Assembly (NCBI RefSeq): GCF_003479805.1
Contig: NZ_QUHV01000002.1
Coordinates: 1-64,000, forward strand
Direction of reading: 5' to 3'
Source: Collinsella sp. AF08-23
GTDB taxonomy: Bacteria > Actinomycetota > Coriobacteriia > Coriobacteriales > Coriobacteriaceae
DNA: 64,000 nt
The notes beneath the pieces were generated by a model. That model saw only the letters and a list, made by a program, of their open reading frames with translations. It did not search any database and was not told the origin of the DNA. The translations under genes and the position numbers were made by a program. Shown piece after piece: positions 19,357 to 27,965 of this stretch; the first letter of the stretch is position 1; the number at the start of each line of letters is the position of its first letter.

Positions 19357-19381
19357 TCGCAAAAGCGTGGGTAACACCCTG
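19345..19381 (-). promoter_or_regulatory. Ribonucleic antiterminator (RAT) for the BglG-type protein
   Basis: Minus-strand RNA contains GGGTGTTACCC, a small CGC-TTTT-GCG hairpin, then GGGGCAGACTG. This matches the RAT layout of left GTTAC and right GGCA with paired flanks. The usual CTG/CAG pairs are replaced by CCC/GGG, keeping complementarity. Confidence 0.65.
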
Positions 19382-19393
19382 TGTATGCATTGC

Positions 19394-19423
19394 ATAATAC
19401 TTGCCGAGATTGTAGGGCGTCAA
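19394..19423 (-). promoter_or_regulatory. Promoter of the bglG-PTS-nif3 operon
   Basis: On the minus strand TTGACG (19418-19423) and TATTAT (19394-19399) are 18 bp apart. Transcription would start near 19387, a few bases before the RAT. Confidence 0.65.
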
Positions 19424-19506
19424 GCGAATGGCTGGAGATGGGGGAATTTGCCGCTAGCCGATTCGGGCGTACCGCTCACGGATTACTGGAGACCCTTGGG
19501 GAGGGG

Positions 19507-19604
19507 TGGCTCTCGTGCCGCCTGGGTATGGCGCCGCGAGAGTTAACTTTCGCGGCGCTTTTTCGGGCGTAAGTCGACAAAAGCTCCCCGAGAGTTAACT
19601 CTCG
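19507..19604. repeat. 98-bp direct repeat, copy 2
   Basis: Second copy of the cassette at 15671-15768, in the same orientation, with three substitutions. The first hairpin with its T-run is intact, but the copy stops inside the second palindrome, so the right arm GGGGAGCT is missing. It lies upstream of the PTS operon promoter, about 105 bases before the response regulator. Confidence 0.85.
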
Positions 19605-19709
19605 ACAAAGAGTAGACAGATTTGGAGCAAGATTACGGGTGGGAGATTATGCGGCACGAAGCCCGGGCACCTGGGAGCGTCTTGCTGTTGGAAGAGCGGA
19701 GGGGACGCC

Positions 19710-20444
19710 ATGCACATGCTGGTCGTTGATGACGAGGTCGATATCGCGAATATGCTTGCGGAGTATTTTCGCATGGAGGGTTACGAGGTCACGACTGCGC
19801 ATAGCGGCGCAGAGGCGCTTGCCGCCGCCTCGGCCGAATCTGCGCTCGACATCATACTGCTCGATGTGAACATGCCGGGCATGGACGGCTTTGAGGTTTG
19901 CCGCCGCCTGCGCGAGCACGTGAGCTGTCCCATCATATTTCTGACCGCCCGCGTCGAGGACGTGGACCAGCTCGATGGCTTCGCCGCCGGCGCCGACGAT
20001 TACGTGCTCAAACCCTTTTCCCTTGAGGTGCTGGGTCGTCGTGTGGCGGCCCACATGGCGCGCGAGGGGAGGGCCCGTGGCGGCAAAAGCGGCAATGCCG
20101 CACGGTTCTTTAGCGAACTTACCATCGATTACGCGCAGCGGCTTGTGGAGGTCCACGGAGCGAACGGCGGGCGGCAGCCATACGAGGCGGATGACTCGAT
20201 CACGGCGGCCGTCGACCTCACCAAACTTGAGTTCGACATCATCGCCCTGCTGAGCAAGCGCCCCGGCCAAGTGTTCGACCGAGATGCCATATACGAGCGC
20301 GTATGGGGCTGGGATGCCGCGGGCGATCCCTCGCAGGTCCGCGAGCATATCCGCCGTATTCGCAACAAGCTCGCCGCCGCGGGCGTGGCCGAAGACCCCA
20401 TCGCAACGGTGTGGGGCGTCGGCTATAAGTGGGTGGCCAAGTGA
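19710..20444 (+). CDS. OmpR/PhoB-family response regulator
   Basis: Receiver domain (residues 1-115) with the acidic pair in VVDDEVD, phospho-acceptor Asp52 in ILLDVNMPGMDGFEV and Lys in DDYVLKPFS. The winged-helix DNA-binding domain (about 150-244) has LTKLEFDIIALLSKRPGQVF and ends VWGVGYKWV. The start at 19710 follows GGAGGGGA; ATG 19716 is the alternative. Its stop overlaps the GTG start of the histidine kinase, so they are co-translated. A likely target is the VTT-family gene downstream, whose promoter region carries direct repeats. Confidence 0.94.
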   Translation: MHMLVVDDEVDIANMLAEYFRMEGYEVTTAHSGAEALAAASAESALDIILLDVNMPGMDGFEVCRRLREHVSCPIIFLTARVEDVDQLDGFAAGADDYVLKPFSLEVLGRRVAAHMAREGRARGGKSGNAARFFSELTIDYAQRLVEVHGANGGRQPYEADDSITAAVDLTKLEFDIIALLSKRPGQVFDRDAIYERVWGWDAAGDPSQVREHIRRIRNKLAAAGVAEDPIATVWGVGYKWVAK

Positions 20445-22249
20445 GGCGCGCGGGAGATGCGGGCGGATGGCATTCCCGGCTGGCCGCGCGCGGGGATGAG
20501 CGCCGCGCCCGCCGCACGTCGCGTCGCGAAAGCCGGCCGCGTGAGCGCGGGGTCCTCAAGCGGCTTCCTCGACGGGAGCGTCTCGGCGCATGGTGGCGCA
20601 CGCGCCCGCTCGGCCTGACGTTCGCGGTGTACCTGGGTGCGTACCTCGCGGTCGCCACGGTGCTGACGCTGGGGCTCATCGAGCTTCTTTCCACCTGGAA
20701 CAACGGCTACTACGAACTTGAGGTGACGTTCGAAAACGGCCTGACGCAGCGCGGCGTGGTTGATTCGGGGCCATATATCTATGACCCCGTGGCGCGAGAA
20801 TTGCTTCCCGCCTCCGAGCTTGACCTGCCGGGCAACGGTCCGCTTGCGGTGTTCATCGCCACGGGGGACTGGGAGGCCGGAGGCGATTACGCACCTGAGG
20901 GTGCAGATGCGGCCAGCGTGATACACGCGACGGTCGACATGGTTCGCGACGGACAGGTCCAGCTGTACGACTGGGGTCTCAATTACAACGAATGGTATCC
21001 GCAGGAGGAAGTCCTCGAGGTGAACAACTCGATCTCCGCGGACAATCTGGCGCGATATGACGAGCTTAGCCGCGCGAATCGCCTGCAGAGTGTCGAGCTG
21101 TTCGAGTCGATGACCGGCGCGGACCTGGAGGAGACCTTTGGCGAGAACCTCGTCTCGAACACCGCATATTATGCGGCGTCCCAGCGCCCCGCCGGCCCCA
21201 TGCCGTGGATTCTGGCGATTGCTACCGGCCTTGCTCCGGTGCTGGCCTACGGCGGGTTGGGCTGGATCACGTTCCGTAGGTTCTATCGGGTGCATATCGC
21301 CGATCCTTTGGGCGAGCTCTCGGGTGCCGCGGAGCGCATAGCCGGGCAAGACTTGGACTTTTCGATTGAGCGGGTTCGGGGCAAGGAGCTCGGCCGCTTG
21401 TCGGAGACGCTCGAAGACATGAGGGCTTCGCTGCTCGATGCCCAGCGGGAGCTGTGGCGCACGGCGGAAGGGCGCCGCCGCCTCAATGCGGCGTTCGCGC
21501 ACGATATGCGCACGCCGATTACGGTACTCAAGGGCACGGTCGAGATGGCGCAGATGCGCCTGCGCCGTGGGGATGCGCTTGCAGAGGAGTCGCTTAACGC
21601 GCTTTCGTCGCAGGTGATGAGGCTTGAACGATACGCTACAGAAATGGGCGGACTCACCAAGCTGGAGGATCGGCCCGTCGAGCGCCGCATCATGCCGGCA
21701 AGCGAGCTCGTTGACGAGCTCGCCGCCCATGCCGCGGAGGTTGTCGCGGCACGTGGCGAGGGCCTCAAGCTGCACGTGAAGCGGGAGATGCCGCCGGTTC
21801 CATGCGAGGGGACGGACATGGCGCTGGCGACGCCGACGGTGGAGTCGGCGATGTCGACCGTGAAGAGGCCCAGCCCGCATGCCGCGGATATGGGGAGCGG
21901 CCTCGCGTATGTCGACCTTTCTCTCGTCGAGGAGGTGCTCGATAACCTGCTGAGCAACGCGTGTGGACACGCGCGCGGTGTCGTTGGGCTGGAGGCAGTC
22001 GTGCGGGAGGGTGAGCTCGTCCTCCGCGTGAGCGATGACGGTCCGGGCTTCACGCCCGAGGCGCTACGCCGCGGATGCGATCCGTTTTTCAGCGAGAACA
22101 AGTCTGCCGTGCACTTTGGCTTGGGGCTGAACGTGTCGAGCATCCTGTGTGGGCTGCACGGCGGTGCGCTTGATTTGGCGAACGGCGAAATGGGTGGCGC
22201 ATGTGCGTCCGCGACGTTTGACGTGGATGGCACGGAGCGAGAGGGGTGA
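20441..22249 (+). CDS. Sensor histidine kinase
   Basis: Membrane kinase partner of the regulator at 19710. After a basic N-terminal segment there is a first membrane helix (FAVYLGAYLAVATVLTLGL), an extracytoplasmic region of about 150 residues and a second helix (ILAIATGLAPVLAYGGLGW). Then come HAMP, a HisKA domain with His354 in FAHDMRTPITVLKG, and an ATPase domain (LLSNACGHARG, SDDGPGFT, HFGLGLNVSSILC). I take the GTG overlapping the preceding stop as start (602 residues). The first 45 residues are unusually Arg-rich, so the true start could be further in. The signal is unknown. Confidence 0.9.
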   Translation: MRRAGDAGGWHSRLAARGDERRARRTSRRESRPRERGVLKRLPRRERLGAWWRTRPLGLTFAVYLGAYLAVATVLTLGLIELLSTWNNGYYELEVTFENGLTQRGVVDSGPYIYDPVARELLPASELDLPGNGPLAVFIATGDWEAGGDYAPEGADAASVIHATVDMVRDGQVQLYDWGLNYNEWYPQEEVLEVNNSISADNLARYDELSRANRLQSVELFESMTGADLEETFGENLVSNTAYYAASQRPAGPMPWILAIATGLAPVLAYGGLGWITFRRFYRVHIADPLGELSGAAERIAGQDLDFSIERVRGKELGRLSETLEDMRASLLDAQRELWRTAEGRRRLNAAFAHDMRTPITVLKGTVEMAQMRLRRGDALAEESLNALSSQVMRLERYATEMGGLTKLEDRPVERRIMPASELVDELAAHAAEVVAARGEGLKLHVKREMPPVPCEGTDMALATPTVESAMSTVKRPSPHAADMGSGLAYVDLSLVEEVLDNLLSNACGHARGVVGLEAVVREGELVLRVSDDGPGFTPEALRRGCDPFFSENKSAVHFGLGLNVSSILCGLHGGALDLANGEMGGACASATFDVDGTEREG

Positions 22250-22306
22250 CCGCGTTCCTGCATACGATTGAAGAAGGGGGAGCTTGTTCTCGGTGATGCG
22301 CCGACC

Positions 22307-22346
22307 TTACCTTAAGAAAAGCTTACCTTAACGTAAGGCTTACTGA
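22307..22346 (+). promoter_or_regulatory. Direct repeats before the VTT-family gene, candidate operator
   Basis: TTACCTTA occurs at 22307-22314 and 22323-22330, and a shorter TTACTGA at 22340-22346. CTTAC and GTAAG also form an inverted pair here. Evenly spaced direct repeats are typical of OmpR/PhoB-type regulators, and one is encoded immediately upstream. Confidence 0.4.
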
Positions 22347-22423
22347 ATTGTCATCACTGGTAGACAAAAGGTAGACACGCGGTTGAGAAACTATCCTTGT
22401 CCTAAAACCAAGGAGGGATCGCG

Positions 22424-23320
22424 ATGATGGAAATGCAGCCCGAAGCGGAAAGCTACACCGGTCAGGTCTCCTGCGGGGGAGCTGTGCGCCGTGTGGATAC
22501 GGGCATTCTCGGCGAGCTGCGCCGTCGCGTCAAACCCGAGGTGGAGGAGGCTCGAGAGCGCGCGGCCTCCGCGTCACTGGCTGCAGATGCGATGCCTGTG
22601 GCGGGTTTCGCGCCGGCGGAGGCTGAGTCTGGAAGCGATCTCGACGCCCGCCGAAAGACCTTGCGCCGCCGCGTCGTGATCGTCCTCGCCGTCGCCGCGA
22701 TTGGAATCGCCGCTGCGTGTTGGGAGTATCTCCCGAGCGTGCTTACATGGCTTGCGGACCCGCAGGCAGTGCGGGCCTTCGTCGCCGATAACGCAGTGAT
22801 GAGCCGACTCACCATGCTGGGAATCAACGCGACGCAGATCTTCTTGGCGTTTCTGCCCGGCGAACCCGTCGAGTTGGCGAGTGGCTACGCTTTTGGCTTT
22901 TGGGAGGGTACGGCGTTGTGTCTCGTGGCTTCGGCGGTTGCGACTTCGGCAATATACTGGGCGACGCGCCGTTGGGGCTGGCGCTTGGTGGGGCTGTTTT
23001 TCGATCGAAGCCTGTTCGACCGGTTTTCTTGGCTCAACAATGCCAAGCGCCTTGAGTTGGTGATGCTCGTCATTTTCCTCATCCCGGGCACGCCGAAGGA
23101 CTTCCTCACGTATTTCGCCGGGCTCACCAAGATGCGCTTTGCCCCCGTCGTTCTTATTGCCACGTTCGGTCGCATTCCGTCCATCGTGACCTCGACGGCT
23201 GCGGCTTCTGCCGTGGGTAGCGGCAATTGGGTGATGGTCGGCGTGGTTTTGGTTGCGTCTGCACTGCTCGTCGCCGCGGGTGGCCTGATGTATCGCCGCG
23301 TGCGTGCACGGGCGAAGTAG
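22424..23320 (+). CDS. TVP38/TMEM64 (VTT/DedA-like) membrane protein
   Basis: Integral membrane protein of the VTT domain family; bacterial relatives of the DedA group are linked to lipid carrier scrambling and envelope integrity. A soluble Ala-rich N-terminus of about 80 residues precedes the domain. The VTT domain shows FLPGEPVELASGYAFGFWEG, a Gly-rich helix, YWATRRWG, and the second half-helix signature LIPGTPKDFLTYFAGLTKM. The length is 298 residues; the start at ATG 22424 follows AAGGAGGG. It stands alone after the two-component pair, which may control it. Confidence 0.88.
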   Translation: MMEMQPEAESYTGQVSCGGAVRRVDTGILGELRRRVKPEVEEARERAASASLAADAMPVAGFAPAEAESGSDLDARRKTLRRRVVIVLAVAAIGIAAACWEYLPSVLTWLADPQAVRAFVADNAVMSRLTMLGINATQIFLAFLPGEPVELASGYAFGFWEGTALCLVASAVATSAIYWATRRWGWRLVGLFFDRSLFDRFSWLNNAKRLELVMLVIFLIPGTPKDFLTYFAGLTKMRFAPVVLIATFGRIPSIVTSTAAASAVGSGNWVMVGVVLVASALLVAAGGLMYRRVRARAK

Positions 23321-23365
23321 ATCCTGCAAGGGGAAGCACGAAAGGCGTTTTTGCGTTGCGCCGCT

Positions 23366-24433
23366 CTACGCGCGGCGGTTGATGAAGAAGTCTGCCATGG
23401 AGCAGAGGAGCTCGGCCGACTCGGGCGTGATGGTGCCGGACGTGGCGAGGGCGCGTGCCTTGCCCTGCGCGTCGCGCGTGAGCTTGAGGGCGAGGTCGCG
23501 GCACGCCTCGATGCCGCCGCCTTGCTCGATGAGTTCCACGGCACGCGCGAGTTCGTCCGGGTTGGTTGTCTTGGATTCCAACAGGTCGACGAGCTCACGG
23601 TGCGGCTCGTCATCGAGGTGCTCGAGCGCCCAGACCACGGCGAGCGTGCGCTTGCCCTCGGTGATGTCGGAGCGGAAGTCCTTGCCCTGGGCGCTGGCGT
23701 CGCCCACGAGGTTGAGCAGGTCGTCTTGCAGCTGGAAGGCAAGGCCGGCGGGGCGTCCCAGCTCGACGAGCTCGCGGGCGGCCTCGTCCGCCGCGCCGGC
23801 GGCCAGCGCTCCGATGCGCAGGGGGCTCGCCACGGTGTACCAGGCGGTCTTGCCCTCGATCATGTACAGGTAGTCGCTGCTCGTGACGTCCCAGCGTCCG
23901 TCGCGCGCCCAGCCCAGGTCGAGCGCCTGACCCTCGAGCGTGTGACGCTCCATCCGCACAAGCTCGTCAAGGACGCGCAGGCGACGATCGCCCGGCAGGG
24001 AGGCATCGTTCAGGACGACCTCGAACACGCGCGTGAGGGCAAGGTCGCCGGCGTTGATGGCAAGGCCCTCACCGTGCGTGCGGTAAAGGCAGGGCTCGCC
24101 GCGGCGCAGCTCGCTGGCATCGGCGATGTCGTCGTGGATGAGCGCGGCGCTCTGGAACAGCTCGATGGCCACGCCGGAGGAAAGCGCCTGCTCAGTGCAG
24201 CCTCCCATGGCCTCGGCTCCTAGCAGGGCGAGGACGGGGCGCACGCGCTTGCCGCCACCGGCGGTGAAGTGCGCGAGGGGCTCGTACAGGTACCGGTCGA
24301 GGTCTCGCGCGGGGGCGTCGACCTCTGCCATGGGCGCGGCGTTCGCCTCGTGCAGGGCGCGCTCGATGAGCGGCAGCTTCTCGCGCAGGTACGCGACGAA
24401 GGCCTCTCCCGTGTTGGTGTTTGCATCGCTCAT
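23366..24433 (-). CDS. Polyprenyl (farnesyl/geranylgeranyl-type) diphosphate synthase
   Basis: Condenses isopentenyl diphosphate onto allylic diphosphates to give a polyprenyl chain. Both aspartate-rich regions are visible, but in unusual form: the first as LIHDDIADASELRRGEP and the second as FQLQDDLLNLVGD. GGGKRVRPVL and the KDFRSDITEGKRTL block confirm the family. From ATG 24433 (AAAGGG upstream) it has 355 residues. The chain length is not predictable. It is monocistronic in the window, convergent with the VTT gene. Confidence 0.9.
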   Translation of the reverse strand: MSDANTNTGEAFVAYLREKLPLIERALHEANAAPMAEVDAPARDLDRYLYEPLAHFTAGGGKRVRPVLALLGAEAMGGCTEQALSSGVAIELFQSAALIHDDIADASELRRGEPCLYRTHGEGLAINAGDLALTRVFEVVLNDASLPGDRRLRVLDELVRMERHTLEGQALDLGWARDGRWDVTSSDYLYMIEGKTAWYTVASPLRIGALAAGAADEAARELVELGRPAGLAFQLQDDLLNLVGDASAQGKDFRSDITEGKRTLAVVWALEHLDDEPHRELVDLLESKTTNPDELARAVELIEQGGGIEACRDLALKLTRDAQGKARALATSGTITPESAELLCSMADFFINRRA

Positions 24434-24587
24434 GTGCGGCCCTTTCGTTTCTGTTGATCTCACCGTGTAATGCTAGCAAAACGGGGCGACCGTTGGCCGC
24501 CCCGTCCAGGTTCGTTCTGTAACGCCCTCAGCTCCTACGTCCTGCCGGCGCAATGACTGCGCGGAGCGGACGCGATGAGGCCGCGTT

Positions 24588-25643
24588 TTAGCCCTCGTAG
24601 CCGTTGGGGTTGTTGGACTGCCAGTTCCAGGCGTCGCGGCACATGTCGTCGATGTCGAACTGCGCCTCCCAGCCCATGAGCTCGCGGGCCTTGGAGCAGT
24701 CGGCGTAGTTCTCGGCTACGTCGCCGGGACGGCGCGGGTCGATGACGTAAGGAACCTCGTGTCCGCACGCCTTGCCAAAGGCGCGGATGATTTCGAGCAC
24801 GGAGGTGCCGCGGCCGGTGCCCAGGTTGAACACCTCGACACCCTCGCGGCCGTTCATCCATGCGAGCGCGGCGGCGTGGCCGGAGGCCAGGTCGCACACG
24901 TGGATGTAGTCGCGCACGCCGGTGCCGTCGGGCGTGGGGTAGTCATCGCCAAAGACGTGCACGGCCTCGCGCTTGCCGATGGCGGTCTGTGCCACGTAGG
25001 GCAGCAGGTTGTTGGGAATGCCCTTGGGGTCCTCGCCCATGAGGCCGCTCGCGTGCGCGCCGATGGGGTTGAAGTAACGCAGCAGCACAACGTTCCACTC
25101 GGGGTCCGCGGTGTGGAGGTCGGTGAGCATCTGCTCGATCATCCACTTGGTCCAGCCGTAGGGGTTAGTGGCCATCTTCTTGGGGCTCTCCTCGGTGAGC
25201 GGGAGGCTGTCGGGGTCGCCGTAGACGGTCGCGGAGCTGGAGAAGATGATGGACTTACACCCATGGCCGCGCATGACGTCGACGAGCGTGAGGGTGTTGC
25301 CGATGTTGTTGCTGTAGTACTCGATGGGCTTGGCCACGGATTCGCCCACGGCCTTGTAGCCGGCGAAGTGGATCACGCGGTCGATGCGATGGGCGTCGAA
25401 GATGCGCTCGAGAGCTTCGCGGTCGTTGACGTCGGCGACGTACATGGTGAGGTTGGCCGCGGCCTGGTCGCCGACGATGGTCTTGATGCGGTCCTCGACC
25501 TTGGCCGAGGCGTTCGACAGGTCGTCGACGATGACAACCTGGTAGCCGCGCTGAAGCAGCTCGACGACGGTGTGGGAGCCAATGAATCCGGCGCCGCCGG
25601 TAACAAGGACGCAGGTATCGGCAGGGGTGAGGGTCTGGGTCAT
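24588..25643 (-). CDS. galE: UDP-glucose 4-epimerase
   Basis: NAD-dependent short-chain dehydrogenase interconverting UDP-glucose and UDP-galactose. The 351-residue protein has VTGGAGFIGSHTVVELL, IIFSSSATVYGD and the catalytic NPYGWTKWMIEQ (Tyr-x3-Lys). GVRDYIHVCDLASGH and YADCSKARELMGW follow in the usual order. A Shine-Dalgarno (AAAGGAGC) precedes the ATG. No other Leloir gene is nearby, so it may serve both galactose use and envelope glycan synthesis. Confidence 0.96.
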   Translation of the reverse strand: MTQTLTPADTCVLVTGGAGFIGSHTVVELLQRGYQVVIVDDLSNASAKVEDRIKTIVGDQAAANLTMYVADVNDREALERIFDAHRIDRVIHFAGYKAVGESVAKPIEYYSNNIGNTLTLVDVMRGHGCKSIIFSSSATVYGDPDSLPLTEESPKKMATNPYGWTKWMIEQMLTDLHTADPEWNVVLLRYFNPIGAHASGLMGEDPKGIPNNLLPYVAQTAIGKREAVHVFGDDYPTPDGTGVRDYIHVCDLASGHAAALAWMNGREGVEVFNLGTGRGTSVLEIIRAFGKACGHEVPYVIDPRRPGDVAENYADCSKARELMGWEAQFDIDDMCRDAWNWQSNNPNGYEG

Positions 25644-25738
25644 GCAAGCGCTCCTTTCGGGGGATGATGCTGGGGAGAGTATACCGCTTCACATGGTTGC
25701 CCCGTCCGTTGAGCGTCTCGCGGTCCGCGTTAACGCAA

Positions 25739-25780
25739 AACGCCTACCGCATGCCAAGATGGCTTCATGCGGCAGGCGTT
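25739..25780 (-). terminator. Terminator after the PcsB-like gene
   Basis: AACGCCTRCCGCATG-type arms at 25739-25753 and 25766-25780 pair over 15 positions with one G-T, and the minus strand continues TTTTGCG. It separates the cell-wall hydrolase gene from galE. Confidence 0.7.
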
Positions 25781-25805
25781 GTTCACAAGACCTGTTGGAT
25801 GTGGG

Positions 25806-27029
25806 CTACTCGAGGGCCCAGCCGCCCGCCCAGCCCCAGCGAGGGCTCACCGTGTCACCGTAGTAGGAGATCCAACGGTCAAGGTTGGTGGAGGCGATCC
25901 CGCCGATGTTCTCCATGACGGTGTTGTTGCCCACGTAGATGCCCACGTGGCCGTAGATGCGGCCCATGGTGTTCTTGGAGTAGGTGGAGACGGCGACGAT
26001 CATGCCCACGCGCAGGTTGTCCTTGTTGGAGCTCGTGCACCAGCGGTTGTACATGTCATTAGCGTTGCCGCCCAGGTAGGAGAAGCCCGCCGCAGCGAAC
26101 ACGCGCGAGACCCACATGGCGCAATATCCGGCGCCGGGGCTCGGCACGGCGTAACAGCAGGAAACCACGCGCTCCTGCGAGCGGGACGAGCCGGAGACCT
26201 GGGCGTTGCCGGGCAGATACGTCGTTCCCCCGCCGCTCTGCTGGTGCTGCTGCTGAGCCTCCTGTTGGCGACGCTCCTCCTCGACCGCGGCGAGGTATTC
26301 GGCATCGCGCTGGGCCATGAGCTCTTTGACGTCGCTGGAAAGGCCATCGACCAAAGTTTGGACTTCGCCTTGCTTGGCCTGCATGTCGGAGAGCTGGTCG
26401 GCCTGCTGCTGCCTGAGGGTCTCCAGCTCGGTCTTCTGCTGCTCCAGTTCTGCTTTTTGCTGCTCCAGGCTCTCGCGGATCTGCTGGATCTCACTGATGA
26501 CCTGTTTATCGGCATCGTTGATCTTCTCGACGTAACGGCTGTTGGAGAGCAACTCGTCAAAGGACTTCGCGGCGAGCAGGAGTTTGAGGGTGCTGCCGGG
26601 GCCGTCCTTGTAGCTGTCGGACACGCGGCCGGCGAGGACGTTCTGCTTGTCCTCGAGTTCCTGCTGCTTCTCTTCGATTTGCTCTTGCGTTTCGTCGATT
26701 TGGGTTTGGACGTCATCGATCTGGGCGATGGTTTTTTCCTGCTCCAGGCTTAGCGCTTGGAACTCGGCGGCGAGCTGCTCGAGCTCGGCTTCCACGGCGG
26801 CGAGCTTCTCCTCTGCCGTGGCGAGTGCGTCGAGGGTCTTTTGCGAGGCTCGTGCAGCATAGGCGCGTCCGGGCAGGCCGAATAGCACGGCGGAAGCGGT
26901 CAGCGCAAGTGCCGCCTTGATGGCACCGCGGCGCGAAAACTCGGCATTATAGCCCACGTTGAAAAGTGCGTTCTGAATGCGCTCCTGCTTCTCGACTTCC
27001 GAGGCGGGCGCGTTGGGAATGTGCGACAT
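25806..27029 (-). CDS. Secreted PcsB/CwlO-like peptidoglycan hydrolase, coiled coil plus Cys-His amidase
   Basis: Exported cell-wall hydrolase of 407 residues. The N-terminus has a hydrophobic segment after SRRGAIKAAL, a twin-arginine-like signal, ending at GRAYA. A long Gln/Glu-rich coiled coil follows (about residues 65-260), as in CwlO and PcsB, which are regulated by FtsEX. The C-terminal 115 residues hold the CHAP/NlpC-like catalytic part, with Cys in GAGYCAMWVSRVF and His in GRIYGHVGIYVGNN. ATG 27029 follows GGAGCACCC; the longer frame is rejected. It probably splits peptidoglycan during division. Confidence 0.87.
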   Translation of the reverse strand: MSHIPNAPASEVEKQERIQNALFNVGYNAEFSRRGAIKAALALTASAVLFGLPGRAYAARASQKTLDALATAEEKLAAVEAELEQLAAEFQALSLEQEKTIAQIDDVQTQIDETQEQIEEKQQELEDKQNVLAGRVSDSYKDGPGSTLKLLLAAKSFDELLSNSRYVEKINDADKQVISEIQQIRESLEQQKAELEQQKTELETLRQQQADQLSDMQAKQGEVQTLVDGLSSDVKELMAQRDAEYLAAVEEERRQQEAQQQHQQSGGGTTYLPGNAQVSGSSRSQERVVSCCYAVPSPGAGYCAMWVSRVFAAAGFSYLGGNANDMYNRWCTSSNKDNLRVGMIVAVSTYSKNTMGRIYGHVGIYVGNNTVMENIGGIASTNLDRWISYYGDTVSPRWGWAGGWALE

Positions 27030-27164
27030 GGGTGCTCCGTTTGGTTCTGTGAATGATGTACGCCACATATCAGGGATAAAGGATACCGCAAGATAATGGG
27101 CACGGTATAAATTTCACGGAAACGCGTCGGCCAATGGACATGGTCGTGGTGCGGAGAGGGACGG

Positions 27165-27965
27165 TTACCGCATGCTGAACGCGATGAGGGCCGCAAGGTA
27201 CAGTGCAAGCGCTGCGATCGCGGGGGCGTCGCGCCTCGCGACGAGCCGCATCACGTGGTAGTGCGTTCGTTCGCCGCCGGTGTAGCAGCGTGCATCCATG
27301 GCGCGCCCCAGGTTCTCGGCATGGCGAAGGGCACTGGCGAATAGCGGAACGATGAGCGGTACGCACGCCCGCGCATAGGCGAGCGCGCCCTTGTTTTCCA
27401 GATCGGCGCCGCGAGCGGTTTGCGCCGCCACGATGTGCTCGGCCTCCTGCGAGAGCGTGGGCACAAAGCGCAGGGCTATGGAGAGCACGAGCGTTCCCTG
27501 GCGCACGGGTACGCCCACGCGCTCCAGCGGGGCGAGCAGGTACTCGGCGGCGTCGGTCAGCGCGACGGGCGTGGTGGTGAGGGTGAGGAGCGACCCGGCA
27601 AGGAGCAACAGGAAGAAACGGGCGGTGTAGAGCACGGCGGCGTGCACGCCGCTCCAATGGATGTGCAACGGCCCCATGCTTAAGGCGACCTCGCCGGATT
27701 GGACGAAGAAAAGGTTGATGAGCGAGGTGACCACGAGGAAGAGCGCGATGGGACGGACCTGCGACAGGAGGCGGCGCGCGGGCACATGGGAGCAGGCCAC
27801 GGCGCCGCCCACGGCCAACGCCGCAAGGAGCAGTGTGGGCAAGGAACTCACGAAAAAGCAGCTCACCATAAAGACAACGGTCCCAAGGAGCTTCACCCGA
27901 GGGTCGAGCCGGTGGATAGGCGAGTCGGCGGAATAGTACTGGCCGATGCTAGCGCGTAGTGCCAT
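27165..27965 (-). CDS. ecfT: ECF transporter transmembrane component EcfT
   Basis: Membrane coupling protein of an energy-coupling-factor importer. The 266-residue protein has DPRVKLLGTVVFMVS at the N-terminus, about five membrane helices and the coupling motif ARGADLENKG (Ala-Arg-Gly). This motif contacts the ATPases and precedes YARACVPLIVPLF. It overlaps the ATPase gene by 17 bases and completes the S-A-A'-T operon that begins with ribU. Confidence 0.93.
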   Translation of the reverse strand: MALRASIGQYYSADSPIHRLDPRVKLLGTVVFMVSCFFVSSLPTLLLAALAVGGAVACSHVPARRLLSQVRPIALFLVVTSLINLFFVQSGEVALSMGPLHIHWSGVHAAVLYTARFFLLLLAGSLLTLTTTPVALTDAAEYLLAPLERVGVPVRQGTLVLSIALRFVPTLSQEAEHIVAAQTARGADLENKGALAYARACVPLIVPLFASALRHAENLGRAMDARCYTGGERTHYHVMRLVARRDAPAIAALALYLAALIAFSMR

